Source: Bog-159 sp963843255 (GTDB taxonomy: Bacteria; Acidobacteriota; Terriglobia; Bryobacterales; Bryobacteraceae). Taken from it: a stretch of DNA of 64,000 nt. The DNA is taken from positions 1-64,000 of the forward strand of contig CAWJJQ010000007.1 of assembly GCA_963843255.1 (NCBI GenBank), given 5' to 3'. Under the pieces are notes generated by a model. It was given only the letters and a program-made list of their open reading frames with translations. It did no database searches and was not told the origin of the DNA. Every line of letters starts with the position of its first letter. The stretch's first letter is position 1. Positions 42,717-51,269 of this stretch are shown here, piece by piece. A program made the translations under genes and the position numbers.

Positions 42717-43904
42717 CTACCACACTTTGACGAAGTTCTTTCCGGGGAGCTGCTTGACTAATCCTAGCATTTCCAATTCAAATAGCGCGGCGATCACTTC
42801 TGAAGTCGAGGTATCTTCCAGGATCTGAAGGAGATCGTCCAAGTGTATGGCTTGATCCACCTGCAAAGTGGCGAGCAGCCTGCGGCCGATTTCCGGCAGA
42901 GAACCCTCTATCAGGGATGCCTGTCCACCGTCTCCGGATTCACCACCCGTGCCCAAAAGCCGGCTTCGCCCCCGCTCAATCAACTGGCGGCGGACCTCCG
43001 CGGGCAGGTCCACGATCACGTCATTCCAGTCCTGGACAAGTTTGGCGCCCTGTTTTATCAATAAGTTAGGGCCCCAGCTCGCCTTCGAGGTGATGTTCCC
43101 GGGGACGGCGAAGACTTCCCGGCCCTGGTCGAGCGCGAGCTTCGCGGTGATTGCCGACCCGCTGTATTGGGCGCCTTCCACCACCAGCACGCCGGCGCTC
43201 ATGCCGCTGATAATGCGGTTACGAATCGGGAAGTTCTGCGGGAAAGCCGTGGATCCCATGGCGAACTCGGAGAGCAGCAGGCCCTTGGCCGCCAGGTCGG
43301 AGGCCAGCTTGCGATTCTCCGAGGGATAGATCACGTCCACGCCGCAGCCCAGCACGGCTACCGTATCGCCGCCCGCGGATAGCGCGCCCCGGTGGGCGGC
43401 GGTATCTATGCCGCGCGCCATGCCGCTCACTATGGTCATGCCGGCGCGCGCCAGATCGGCCGATAACCGCTCGCCCGCAGCCAGTCCATATGGCGTCGGA
43501 CGCCGTGTGCCGACCACGGCAAAATGGAAAGGCTGCAGAAGTTCCAGGCGGCCGCGTGCGAACAGGAGCACCGGCGGGTCAAAAATTTCGCGCAACAGAG
43601 CCGGGTAGCGCGGGTCGTTGCGGGTCACTGCCAGCGCGCCGCGTTCGCTCATCTTTTGTTGCTGGTCGAGAGCGTCTTCGAACGAGCAGCCGCTCGAAAT
43701 GCTCTGAGCCACTGTACCGCTGATCCCGGCCGCCTCCAACTCCGTGCGCGAAGCGCGAAATACGGCCTGCGGAGTGCGGAACCGGTCCAGGAGCTTGCCT
43801 GCCAGACGGCATCCAAGACCTGGAACCAGGGTCAGTGCGAGCCAGTGCAATTCCTCTTCACGGCTGATCGCAGGGACTTCCGGTTCAGCCAATATTCCTT
43901 CCAT
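42717..43904 (-). CDS. dprA: DNA-processing protein DprA
   Basis: This 395-aa protein loads RecA on single-stranded DNA during natural transformation and protects incoming strands. An N-terminal helix-hairpin-helix/SAM-like part (WLALTLVPGLGCRLAGKLLDRF) is followed by a Rossmann core with FAVVGTRRPTPYG, IVSGMARGIDTAAHRGAL and FPIRNRIISGMSAGVLVVEG. A C-terminal winged helix (IHLDDLLQILEDTSTSEVIAALFELEM) follows. Length and order match standard DprA. The start at 43904 lies 24 bp from the divergent small gene. Confidence 0.96.
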   Translation of the reverse strand: MEGILAEPEVPAISREEELHWLALTLVPGLGCRLAGKLLDRFRTPQAVFRASRTELEAAGISGTVAQSISSGCSFEDALDQQQKMSERGALAVTRNDPRYPALLREIFDPPVLLFARGRLELLQPFHFAVVGTRRPTPYGLAAGERLSADLARAGMTIVSGMARGIDTAAHRGALSAGGDTVAVLGCGVDVIYPSENRKLASDLAAKGLLLSEFAMGSTAFPQNFPIRNRIISGMSAGVLVVEGAQYSGSAITAKLALDQGREVFAVPGNITSKASWGPNLLIKQGAKLVQDWNDVIVDLPAEVRRQLIERGRSRLLGTGGESGDGGQASLIEGSLPEIGRRLLATLQVDQAIHLDDLLQILEDTSTSEVIAALFELEMLGLVKQLPGKNFVKVW

Positions 43905-43927
43905 TCAAAATCTCCTAAGATGGAGAG

Positions 43928-44227
43928 ATGGCGGCGGCCGCCGCTTCTCTCAGGAAAATCATGCGCCAGGAACCATCGTTTTTCGAAGGTAAGGAGCCGG
44001 TGCTGGTATATATCGCCAAGCGGTTGAACGAGGCATTGCGATTGGAATCGATTTTCAGTTCGGCAGGTGTGGATTATGGGGTGGAAGCCGATGAGTATCA
44101 CGGCGGTTTCATTTTTCGGCGGGCGCGCGCAGGAGCCTTCTTCTACGTACTGCCCGATGCGGCGGATGCGGCGCGCCACGTGATGACCGAGAACGGCTAT
44201 AAGCCCGCTGAACCGGAACGCGGTTGA
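43928..44227 (+). CDS. DUF2007-like small conserved protein
   Basis: This 99-aa soluble protein has a core (PVLVYIAKRLNEALRLESIFSS, AGVDYGVEADEY and FYVLPDAADAARHVMTENGY) that resembles the ferredoxin-like DUF2007 domain, annotated in databases as a putative signal-transducing protein. It is divergent from dprA and overlaps the 3' end of the convergent amidase gene by 31 bp. The function is unknown. Confidence 0.55.
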   Translation: MAAAAASLRKIMRQEPSFFEGKEPVLVYIAKRLNEALRLESIFSSAGVDYGVEADEYHGGFIFRRARAGAFFYVLPDAADAARHVMTENGYKPAEPERG

Positions 44228-45378
44228 GACCGGGGCAGGTTCATCTGCCGCGCTTCCGCCTCCCACTCCCGGTATTGACCGCGCAGTGTCTTACGGTAAG
44301 CGGCAGGACGCATGCCCGCCGCGGCAGCCCTATGCGCGAAATTCTGTTCTGCCAGTTCGATGCCCCGCGAAATTCCGCCAGTGCTCAGCCGGACCGGTTC
44401 GAATTCGAAGCCGAATGCCCACACCGCGGGAAGAGCCCGCTGGTAGTTGTCCGGTAGCCCTATGGCCGTAAAGGGGAAGCCCGCAGCCCAATCGGTGTGA
44501 TATCCGACCAGCATGTTCGAGGGGTTCACCGAGACTTGCGCGTGTGTGACGCAGTTCCCGGCGGGGATCTGATAGCGGCTCCTTAGCATCTCCGTGAGCA
44601 CGGCGGCCGCACGCACTTGTGCCGGGCTCACGCCGCCGCCAGGCTGATCCGGAATGGTTTGGGCTTCAAAGGAAATGCCCAGAAAACCGTTATTTAAATC
44701 AAGGTAGAACCACTGATCGTCTGCCCAGACGGAGTGGCCGGCGTGGTAGGCGGCATCACTTTCGGCAACCACCCGGTAAACCCGGCCGAAGCGGTCGATC
44801 ACATAATGATACGCGCGCTGGCTGCGAACGTAATCGAGCAGCGATCGTCCCAGTCGTTTCAGCGCCGGCGTATTCTCCGCGTCAAAAGGCGCCTGGCAGC
44901 TCTCGGTAGTGTGGTACACGATTCCAGCCGGCTGAGAACGCAGCATCCCCCGCCTGGCGTGGATCGAGTCCCGCGGAAAAGCCAGGTAGAATCGCGGGCG
45001 ATTAGGAACTGCGTACCGCGTATCGATGCGTAGACCGTTGCTGTAGACCTCCGAATCAGCAGACTGCTCCACCTGCCAGACAGAGGCTGCCTGGAATCCC
45101 TGAGGTAGTTGTTCCGGTCGTGACGCGGCGCGGCTTAACGGCGGGGGATCCGGCTTGCCCGCCGCGAGCCGGATCACCAAAGGGATGGCCGTAGCCAGCA
45201 CCACTCCCACGGATAAAACCCACGCGCGAAGGCGAACCCGCCTGCGGCCGCGCCAAAAGCCCTGGGCCCGCGCGGTCCGGCGTAGGAACCGCAAGCGGGA
45301 GACCGGGTCTGAGATCCAGCTCGCCACACGATTGACCTGTGTTTCCTGCACGCGTCTCCGGCGCCATGCCATATCCAT
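44197..45378 (-). CDS. N-acetylmuramoyl-L-alanine amidase (Amidase_2/PGRP type)
   Basis: The product is 393 aa. A basic N-terminal segment is followed by a transmembrane helix (LRAWVLSVGVVLATAIPLVI, about 50-70), then a zinc-dependent amidase domain: GIVYHTTESCQ (first zinc His), YHAGHSVWADDQW, NGFLGISFEAQ and NCVTHAQVSVNP (second zinc His). These enzymes cut the bond between muramic acid and L-Ala in peptidoglycan. The membrane anchor puts it in the periplasm, where it may act in recycling or remodelling. Confidence 0.85.
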   Translation of the reverse strand: MDMAWRRRRVQETQVNRVASWISDPVSRLRFLRRTARAQGFWRGRRRVRLRAWVLSVGVVLATAIPLVIRLAAGKPDPPPLSRAASRPEQLPQGFQAASVWQVEQSADSEVYSNGLRIDTRYAVPNRPRFYLAFPRDSIHARRGMLRSQPAGIVYHTTESCQAPFDAENTPALKRLGRSLLDYVRSQRAYHYVIDRFGRVYRVVAESDAAYHAGHSVWADDQWFYLDLNNGFLGISFEAQTIPDQPGGGVSPAQVRAAAVLTEMLRSRYQIPAGNCVTHAQVSVNPSNMLVGYHTDWAAGFPFTAIGLPDNYQRALPAVWAFGFEFEPVRLSTGGISRGIELAEQNFAHRAAAAGMRPAAYRKTLRGQYREWEAEARQMNLPRSQPRSGSAGL

Positions 45379-45604
45379 AACCAGTCTTAGATAGGTTGGG
45401 CGACGGAGCCAGAAATCTTATCCTATTCGCGGCGCCCTACTTTATCCCGGCACCCCCCACGCGCGTCACGCATAAAAGTCGTGAGAGGAATTTCCCAACA
45501 GATTACTACTAGAGAGATACCGGAATAATGCCAGTCGGAACTTCGCCGCCGGAGGGGGCAGTGCGCCTCGCGTCCGGCGCGCTGGTCTCCGCACGGGAGG
45601 ATGT
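45379..45604. promoter_or_regulatory. Divergent intergenic region, amidase / coiled-coil gene
   Basis: About 226 bp between divergent genes must hold both promoters. I see no clear box. A GGGAGG ribosome site lies at 45594-45599 for the plus-strand gene. Confidence 0.4.
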
Positions 45605-46288
45605 ATGTGGAAACGAATGTTGCATTTGTCAAATGGAACCCGGGAGGAGTTAAGCACCGGCGGAAACCACGAAACGACCAATGGCCGGCTGCCAACCGTC
45701 TTGCGGGCGGAAGAAAATGGCGCGGCGGGCAGACTCGAAAGCGGCCAGCGTGAGCTCGCGCCAGCCCTGCTGTCGGATTTCGAGAAGATCTATCAGGGCG
45801 GGTCGGCGAAACCCCCGCGGCTGGCCTACGGTGTTCTGAAGGTCGCGGACATGTTATCGAACGCGCACCTTTCCGGCATGTCCACGGAGACCAAGCGGAG
45901 TGCCTTGCTCATGGCCCTGGAGGCTGGGGGGGCGAAGGTCGACGAGATCCTGCAGGATGCCATCGTCAGGCAACGGCTCCTGAACGAATACGAAGAGGCG
46001 CGGCAGCGGGATCTTGAAGGATTCGCGGCCGCCACCGCGGAACAGAACCACTCTCTGCAGGCGGAGTTAGATCGTGTGACCAGCCAGTACATGGCGCGCA
46101 TCGAGAGCAACCTGGAAGAGGTTGCCCGCGCGCGGGACAACTTCCGTATGTGGCAGAAGCGCAAGCAGCAGGAAACCCAGCGCATTTCCGATGCGGCCGC
46201 ATGCTGTGTGCCCGAATCCGGTTCCGCGGTCGCCAACAACGGCTTGACGGTGGTCCTGGAACGGGCCTCTGCTACGGCCGCGCGGTGA
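45605..46288 (+). CDS. Coiled-coil protein encoded with an actin-like ATPase
   Basis: The product is 227 aa. Residues 50-110 are compact and helical (LAPALLSDFEKIYQGGS, GVLKVADMLSNAHLSGMS). Residues 115-195 form a long coiled coil (RQRLLNEYEEARQRDLEGFAAAT... to RMWQKRKQQETQRIS). No known family. ATG 45605 follows a GGGAGG site. It heads a probable three-gene operon with a 48-aa membrane peptide and an actin-like protein, so it may be a filament partner or adaptor. Confidence 0.7.
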   Translation: MWKRMLHLSNGTREELSTGGNHETTNGRLPTVLRAEENGAAGRLESGQRELAPALLSDFEKIYQGGSAKPPRLAYGVLKVADMLSNAHLSGMSTETKRSALLMALEAGGAKVDEILQDAIVRQRLLNEYEEARQRDLEGFAAATAEQNHSLQAELDRVTSQYMARIESNLEEVARARDNFRMWQKRKQQETQRISDAAACCVPESGSAVANNGLTVVLERASATAAR

Positions 46289-46297
46289 AAGGCCCCT

Positions 46298-46444
46298 ATG
46301 TTAGTGGGACTTATCGGTTTGGCGGCAGCGCTAACCTGGTTGTGGGCCTTCGACCGCCCGCGGCCGGTGGCGGACGACGAGATTCGCAGACTGCAGCGCG
46401 TCGCGGAGGCCATGCGCCGCGAGCAGGCGCTGCCTTTCGACTGA
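46298..46444 (+). CDS. 48-aa membrane-anchored peptide
   Basis: The peptide starts at ATG 46298, 9 bp after the coiled-coil gene. It has one N-terminal hydrophobic helix (MLVGLIGLAAALTWLWAF) followed by a charged helix (DDEIRRLQRVAEAMRREQAL). It is too short for most gene callers. It lies 19 bp before the actin-like gene, and the spacing and composition support it as real. It could anchor the filament to the membrane; this is inference. Confidence 0.5.
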   Translation: MLVGLIGLAAALTWLWAFDRPRPVADDEIRRLQRVAEAMRREQALPFD

Positions 46445-46463
46445 CCGATTTTAGGGAGAAGCT

Positions 46464-47465
46464 ATGAGCAATCTTGAACAAGAATACACGCAGCCGCTCG
46501 GGTTGGACGTGGGCACCAGCCGCGTGGTGGTGGCGCGCGCCAAAGACAAGAAACAATCTTACGATAGCCAGCTCAACGCGTTTCTGACTTTGCCGTACTC
46601 GAAACTCGCGGAATCTCTCTTGCTACGGGAGAATGTCTTTCACGAAGTCCAGGGATCGGATATCGTGGTGGCAGGCAACGATGCGGAGAGATTCGCCGAA
46701 GTTTTTCACGTGGAAACGCGACGCCCCATGATTAATGGCGTGCTCAATCCCGACGAGCCGCATAGCTTGGCGGTCGTGCGGCGCATCATTACCAGATTGG
46801 TGGGACGCGCGGCAGCCGAAGGCCAGAAGATTTTCTTCAGCGTGCCGGCGCAAGGCGAGGGATTAAATGGCGCGATTCGCTACCATGAGGCCTCGATCCG
46901 GCAGATCCTAGTCGAACTGGGCTATCAGGCCACACCCATTGAAGAAGGGCTGGCGGTAGTTTACGGCGAACTGGCTGCATCGAACTTCAGCGGCATCGGC
47001 ATTTCCTGCGGCAGCGGGTTATCGAATGTCTGCTTGGCCGTGCTCTCGGTGCCGGTGCTCAGTTTCAGTGTGCCCAAGGCCGGCGATTTTATCGATGGTA
47101 GCGCCGCTGCCGTAACCGGCGACCGCGCCAACCGCCTGCGCATCACAAAGGAAAAGGCCTTCCAGTTGAACGGTTTTTCCACGGACCGGGTGCATAATGC
47201 CTTGACCGTCTATTACCAGGAAGTAATCGCGGTGCTGATCGCGGCGCTGCGTTCGCACATCGCCGCGGCCCAAAAACTGCCGCGGATAGAACAGACCGTG
47301 CCACTCGTGCTGACCGGTGGTACCGCTATGCCCAAAGGATTTCTGGACCATTTTATCAAGGTCCTCGAAGGTGAAGAATTTCCGTTGAAGTTGTCCGAGG
47401 TCCGGGTATCCGGCGATCCGCTGCATTCCACCGCGCGCGGGGCGCTGATGGCCGCCCTCTGCTAA
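46464..47465 (+). CDS. Actin-fold ATPase (MreB/MamK-like superfamily)
   Basis: The product is 333 aa from ATG 46464 behind TAGGGAGAAG. Phosphate-1 motif is LGLDVGTSRVVVARA near residue 15, and the adenosine motif is LVLTGGTAMPKGF near 275. A central GIGISCGSGLSNV lies where phosphate-2 (DxGxGT) normally sits, with the first Asp replaced by Ser. This suggests altered ATP turnover. It is a bacterial actin, but not a standard MreB, FtsA or DnaK. The partner genes (coiled coil, membrane peptide) hint at a dedicated cytoskeletal module. Confidence 0.75.
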   Translation: MSNLEQEYTQPLGLDVGTSRVVVARAKDKKQSYDSQLNAFLTLPYSKLAESLLLRENVFHEVQGSDIVVAGNDAERFAEVFHVETRRPMINGVLNPDEPHSLAVVRRIITRLVGRAAAEGQKIFFSVPAQGEGLNGAIRYHEASIRQILVELGYQATPIEEGLAVVYGELAASNFSGIGISCGSGLSNVCLAVLSVPVLSFSVPKAGDFIDGSAAAVTGDRANRLRITKEKAFQLNGFSTDRVHNALTVYYQEVIAVLIAALRSHIAAAQKLPRIEQTVPLVLTGGTAMPKGFLDHFIKVLEGEEFPLKLSEVRVSGDPLHSTARGALMAALC

Positions 47466-47473
47466 ACGGCGCG

Positions 47474-48460
47474 CTATCGGTTCCCGGCAGACGGCATTGT
47501 AGACGAGCAGCGGTGCGCACCGGAGCCCAGCAGGAAAGGACCGCGCGATCCATCCGGCAGAGTCGTGGTGCGGTCGGTACGCGCCTGGCCCAGTTGTGTC
47601 GGCGTAAGACCCTGGGCGGAGCGCAGATTGGCGCCGCAGAGATTGGCGCTGAGGGTGGTCGCGCTGTGAAAACGGGCGCCGCTAAGATCGGCGGCCTCCA
47701 GGTCCGTACCGTTAAGACGCGCATTCTGGAAACTGCCGCCGCTGATGTTGGCTTTCCAGAATGAGCTTTGACGGAGATCGGCGCGGTCGAAGCGCGCCGA
47801 TACCAGGTCGGCCCGCCGGAACTCACAGTTATGAAGCGTGGCAGCACTCCAGTTTGAGCCAGCGGCGGCAATCCCCAGGAGTTTGCAGGACCGTAATACT
47901 GCATGGTAGAAGTTAGCGCCCTCCAACTGGGCCTTCGCAAAGTTACAATCGAACACCTTCGCCTGAAGAAGGCTGGCCTGGCGCAGGACCGCGGAAGTAA
48001 AGTCACATCCCTCCATGGCCACCTCGAGCAATCGTGCCTCCCGCAAGTTGGCTCCCAACAGGGTGGTCCGCTGCATGCGCGCTTCGCTTAAGTTCGCCCC
48101 GGCCAAAAGTGTGAATTGCATTTTGGCATCGGTTAGCTCGCTTTGCGACAGGTTGGCGCCGATCAGTTTCGCATTGGAAAAATCCGCAAACTGCATGACC
48201 GCGCCGCTCAGATTGGCGCCGGACATCCGGGCATCGGTGAAGTTCGCCGATCGCAGATCGGCTCGCTCCAGGTTCACTTCCTCCAGGTCCGCCTCCGATA
48301 GCACCACGCCTTGCAGGCGGGCGCGCGCGCCGTCCGGATTCTGCTGGAGCCAGGCACGGTGGTCCTCCAACACGCGGCGCAGCGCAGCTAGACCAAGGCG
48401 CGTCCCGGCTAGGGCCGGGACGGCTATCTCCGCTTCCGGCATACTCTGCAAGTCCGCCAT
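47474..48460 (-). CDS. Pentapeptide-repeat protein
   Basis: The product is 328 aa from ATG 48460, which follows GGGAGGAGG; the ORF could extend to 48478 but that would include the ribosome site. Residues 60-310 are A(D/N)Lxx repeats (LSEADLEEVNLERADLRSAN, ANLSGAVMQFADFSNAKLIG and so on), forming a right-handed square helix. A short helical N-terminus precedes them. It has no signal peptide, so it is cytoplasmic. Such proteins range from gyrase mimics to scaffolds; nothing here decides between them. Confidence 0.85.
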   Translation of the reverse strand: MADLQSMPEAEIAVPALAGTRLGLAALRRVLEDHRAWLQQNPDGARARLQGVVLSEADLEEVNLERADLRSANFTDARMSGANLSGAVMQFADFSNAKLIGANLSQSELTDAKMQFTLLAGANLSEARMQRTTLLGANLREARLLEVAMEGCDFTSAVLRQASLLQAKVFDCNFAKAQLEGANFYHAVLRSCKLLGIAAAGSNWSAATLHNCEFRRADLVSARFDRADLRQSSFWKANISGGSFQNARLNGTDLEAADLSGARFHSATTLSANLCGANLRSAQGLTPTQLGQARTDRTTTLPDGSRGPFLLGSGAHRCSSTMPSAGNR

Positions 48461-48503
48461 AGTTCCTCCTCCCGACATCGATCTGGCCTCTCAGGCTGGC
48501 GAC

Positions 48504-49931
48504 TCAAGCGCTATGCACAAAATCCGACGCCATGGCTCCGAGGTCCGTCTCGTCCGACTCCAGGCTCCGTAACTTGGCCGCCAGGGTTGTGCGTTTCAGT
48601 CTCAGCAGATCGGCCGCCATTTTCTTGTTTCCATTCGTTTTCCTCAGCGCTTGTTCCAGGATGCTGCGTGCGATCTGACCCACGGTCTGTTCGAAGTCCA
48701 GCCCGTCCTCCGGCAACTGTACAAAGTGATGCCTGGTGCTTTCCGCATTGGGGCGCGCCTCCTCTTCAAGCGGGAAATCCGAGGGATAGAGCGTGGCCCG
48801 CTCTCCGCTCAGAACCACGGCGCGTTCGACCGAGTTTTCCAACTGCCGCACATTGCCAGGCCAGGTGTAGGCCGTCAGCCGGCCCAGGGCCTCCCGCGAG
48901 ATTTGTTTCAGTGGGAGGTCTTCCGCGTGGCAGACCTTTTGCACGAAATGGTAGGCCAGGGCGGGTACATCGCCGATTCGCGTGCGCAATGCCGGCAGGT
49001 GCAGCGGCACTACGTTGAGGCGGTAATACAGGTCCTCGCGAAAGCGGCCCTGGCGGACTCGATCCAGCAAATCGGCGTTCGTGGCTGCCACTACCCGCAC
49101 GTCCACATGAATCGTTTCGGAACTGCCTAACCGTTGGAACTCGCGTTCCTGCAACACCCTGAGAAGCTTGGCCTGCAGTTCGGCTGGCATGTCTCCGATT
49201 TCATCGAGGAATAAGGTACTGCCGTGAGCCTGTTCGAACCGTCCGATCCGCTGTGTGATGGCGCCGGTGAAGGCCCCTCGTACGTGGCCGAACAACTCTG
49301 CTTCCAGCAGTTGTTCGGGCAGCGCGCTGCAACAAACCGATACCATCGGCAGCCTGCTGCGCGGGCCAGCCAGATGTATGGCTCGGGCTGCCATTTCCTT
49401 ACCGGTCCCGGTTTCTCCGGTGATCAGCACCGTGGAGCGCCGGCTTCCCACCAGCCGCACCAACTGCACCACCTCCTGGAACGGCTGGCTGGAGCCCACC
49501 AGCGTCCGCCGCCAGGGTTCGTCGACGGCCTGCGGGCGGGTCCCGCGGCTTTGGCGATCCACCACGGCATCTTCTATCGCGGTGGCCAGTTGTGCGGGTT
49601 GGGCTTCCCGGCCGAGGACGTCAAACGCCCCCAGCCTGACCAGCCGCACCGCGTCTTCGACGCGCGTTTGGGGATCCCGAACAACTATCGGAACATCGCC
49701 ATCCACCGAACGCAATTCTTCCAATACCTCGTCCGGCGTCCATTCCGGCAGCGGAAAGCAGGCCACCGCGGCATCCACCCGCGAGCGTTTCATGTATTCG
49801 ATCGCCTCGGGTAAGCCGGCGGCATACTCCAGCGTGCATGCCTGTAAGGCGGCTGGCGGAAGTGCTTCCGCAGCTCGGTTGTCCGATGCGATCCACAGCA
49901 ACCGGATAGTGTCCGCTCCATTCATGGCCAC
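48504..49931 (-). CDS. Sigma-54-dependent activator (FlgR/NtrC type) with degenerate receiver
   Basis: This 475-aa protein has an N-terminal receiver-like domain (1-125), an AAA+ domain with Walker A LITGETGTGKEMAARAIH and the sigma-54 contact loop GHVRGAFTGA, Walker B TLFLDEIGD, and a C-terminal Fis-type HTH (GNKKMAADLLRLKRTTLAAKL). The receiver position that normally holds the phosphorylated Asp reads DAAVACFPLPEW, so phosphorylation is unlikely. It lies at the end of the flagellar gene block and is a good candidate for controlling its sigma-54 promoters. Confidence 0.88.
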   Translation of the reverse strand: MAMNGADTIRLLWIASDNRAAEALPPAALQACTLEYAAGLPEAIEYMKRSRVDAAVACFPLPEWTPDEVLEELRSVDGDVPIVVRDPQTRVEDAVRLVRLGAFDVLGREAQPAQLATAIEDAVVDRQSRGTRPQAVDEPWRRTLVGSSQPFQEVVQLVRLVGSRRSTVLITGETGTGKEMAARAIHLAGPRSRLPMVSVCCSALPEQLLEAELFGHVRGAFTGAITQRIGRFEQAHGSTLFLDEIGDMPAELQAKLLRVLQEREFQRLGSSETIHVDVRVVAATNADLLDRVRQGRFREDLYYRLNVVPLHLPALRTRIGDVPALAYHFVQKVCHAEDLPLKQISREALGRLTAYTWPGNVRQLENSVERAVVLSGERATLYPSDFPLEEEARPNAESTRHHFVQLPEDGLDFEQTVGQIARSILEQALRKTNGNKKMAADLLRLKRTTLAAKLRSLESDETDLGAMASDFVHSA

Positions 49932-49950
49932 TTAAAGAATCGGCGGGGGT

Positions 49951-49968
49951 GGGCTAAGGCTTTAGCCC
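49951..49968. repeat. Perfect 7-bp hairpin, GGGCTAA / TTAGCCC
   Basis: The stem GGGCTAA with loop GGCT and stem TTAGCCC lies between the activator gene and the preceding flagellar operon. It resembles short 'ggctaaagcc' palindromes scattered in acidobacterial genomes. It is not followed by a T run, so it is not a classical terminator. Confidence 0.5.
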
Positions 49969-50004
49969 GAGCGCCGGTGAATTATCGATTGCGTGCGGCC
50001 CGTA

Positions 50005-50427
50005 TCAAATCTGCTCCACCACGATACGGTGGACCTTGATCAAGAGCTCCACTTCCGCCCGCGGTAGCGCCAGCGCCGCCGCGATACCGGCACTGTCCTG
50101 GCCGCTGCGATGCATGCGCAGCACCTGGGTGCGCTTGCTGAGATTGAGCCCGGACCGCGTCGGCGCCGGGGCCACCAACATCCCCGTCTGCCGCTCCACG
50201 TCGCGCAAATCCGCCCCGAGCGTTTCGACGGCGGCGCGTATCGGTTCGAGAGCCGCCTCCATAGCTTCCACCCGTTGCAGTTGTTCCGCCCGCCCGCGGC
50301 GTAACGCTCCGATTTCGCATTTGAGGGTGACGAACAGGTAGAGGCACAGCCCGTAGCCGCCTACCAGCAGCGCGCCGAAAAGAAGCGGCTGCCACACACT
50401 ATCCGGTATCCACAGAAGCGCGCTCAT
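50005..50427 (-). CDS. Membrane-anchored coiled-coil protein of the flagellar operon
   Basis: The product is 140 aa from ATG 50427, overlapping fliN2 by 4 bp (ATGA). The longer frame to 50877 is antisense noise. One N-terminal transmembrane helix (PLLFGALLVGGYGLCLYLFVT) is followed by a coiled coil (RRGRAEQLQRVEAMEAALEPIRAAVETL), then a C-terminal helix-turn-helix-like end (VLRMHRSGQDSAGIAAALALPRAEVELLI). That arrangement resembles DUF6115-type proteins found near flagellar genes. The role is unknown. Confidence 0.6.
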   Translation of the reverse strand: MSALLWIPDSVWQPLLFGALLVGGYGLCLYLFVTLKCEIGALRRGRAEQLQRVEAMEAALEPIRAAVETLGADLRDVERQTGMLVAPAPTRSGLNLSKRTQVLRMHRSGQDSAGIAAALALPRAEVELLIKVHRIVVEQI

Positions 50428-51269
50428 GGCAGTTTCTCCAAGCGCTGCTGGCGGCTCAGAATCTGATGAATCCGCACTCCGTAGTTTCCTTCCACCACCA
50501 CCACTTCCCCGCGCGCGACCACGCAGTTGTTCACAATCACTTCCACGGGTTCGTCCACCGTGCGGTTGAGCTCGATGATAGAGCCGGCGGTGAGCTTGAG
50601 GACTTCCTGCAAGGGAAGTTGCACGTGCCCGAACGAAACGCTGAGTGGCAACTCCACTTCCATTAACAGATCGAACGTGCGGGACTTGGGCACCCTCTCG
50701 TCCTGTGCCGGCGCGGGCGGCGCGGCCGACTGGTGGGGATCCTGGGGAGCACCGGTGATCGCCACTATGAGCGGTGGCAGGACCGCGTCGGGATAGGTCC
50801 CTTCCACCAGATAACATTCGCCGGCAGATGGCGCAGCGGCTGATTCCCGGCTGGCACAAGTGATCTGGCGGTCCCACAAGTGTCCTGCGCTGCGCGATAG
50901 TTCGCCCAGCGATTGCTGCAAAATCTCGAGGTATGTTTCACGCGCCTGGGAGTCGTCCTCGACTCCGGCTGCTCCCAAAATTTTCGCCGCCAGTTGCGAC
51001 CAGGCGTTGCGCGGCGCGCCGATCCAAATGGCGGGCTCTCCGGGCAAAGGAAAACGGTGTTCCCACCATAGGAATGCGCCGTGCTGACGGCCGATCTCTT
51101 CTCCGCGGGCAGCCGGGGTGGTGCCGCCCGCTGCGGGAGAGCACACCAACTTGGGCCGTTCTCCAGCCAGAGCTTCCAGCACGTTGCCGAGCAGCGCCGT
51201 CCACTCGTCGGCGAACCAGCGGGCCGGGTTAGCCTGCTTCAAACCACACCTCCCGCCGGGCTCGGCCAC
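50424..51269 (-). CDS. FliN/FliM-family flagellar motor switch protein (long form)
   Basis: The product is 281 aa, probably from GTG 51269 (a later TTG near 51242 is possible). The N-terminal 175 residues resemble a CheC/FliM-like middle domain in composition. The C-terminal 80 residues are a SpoA/FliN domain: LLMEVELPLSVSFGHVQLPLQEVLKL, SIIELNRTVDEPVEVIVNNCVVARGEVVVVEGNYGVRI written in the usual order. A second, short fliN is at 58384. The two may share the C-ring, with this one doing the FliM-like work. Confidence 0.78.
   Translation of the reverse strand: MAEPGGRCGLKQANPARWFADEWTALLGNVLEALAGERPKLVCSPAAGGTTPAARGEEIGRQHGAFLWWEHRFPLPGEPAIWIGAPRNAWSQLAAKILGAAGVEDDSQARETYLEILQQSLGELSRSAGHLWDRQITCASRESAAAPSAGECYLVEGTYPDAVLPPLIVAITGAPQDPHQSAAPPAPAQDERVPKSRTFDLLMEVELPLSVSFGHVQLPLQEVLKLTAGSIIELNRTVDEPVEVIVNNCVVARGEVVVVEGNYGVRIHQILSRQQRLEKLP

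Noticed and set aside
49951..49968. Rho-independent terminator for the flagellar operon
   Set aside because: The hairpin has no T run on either side and a 7-bp stem only; it fits a short intergenic palindrome better.
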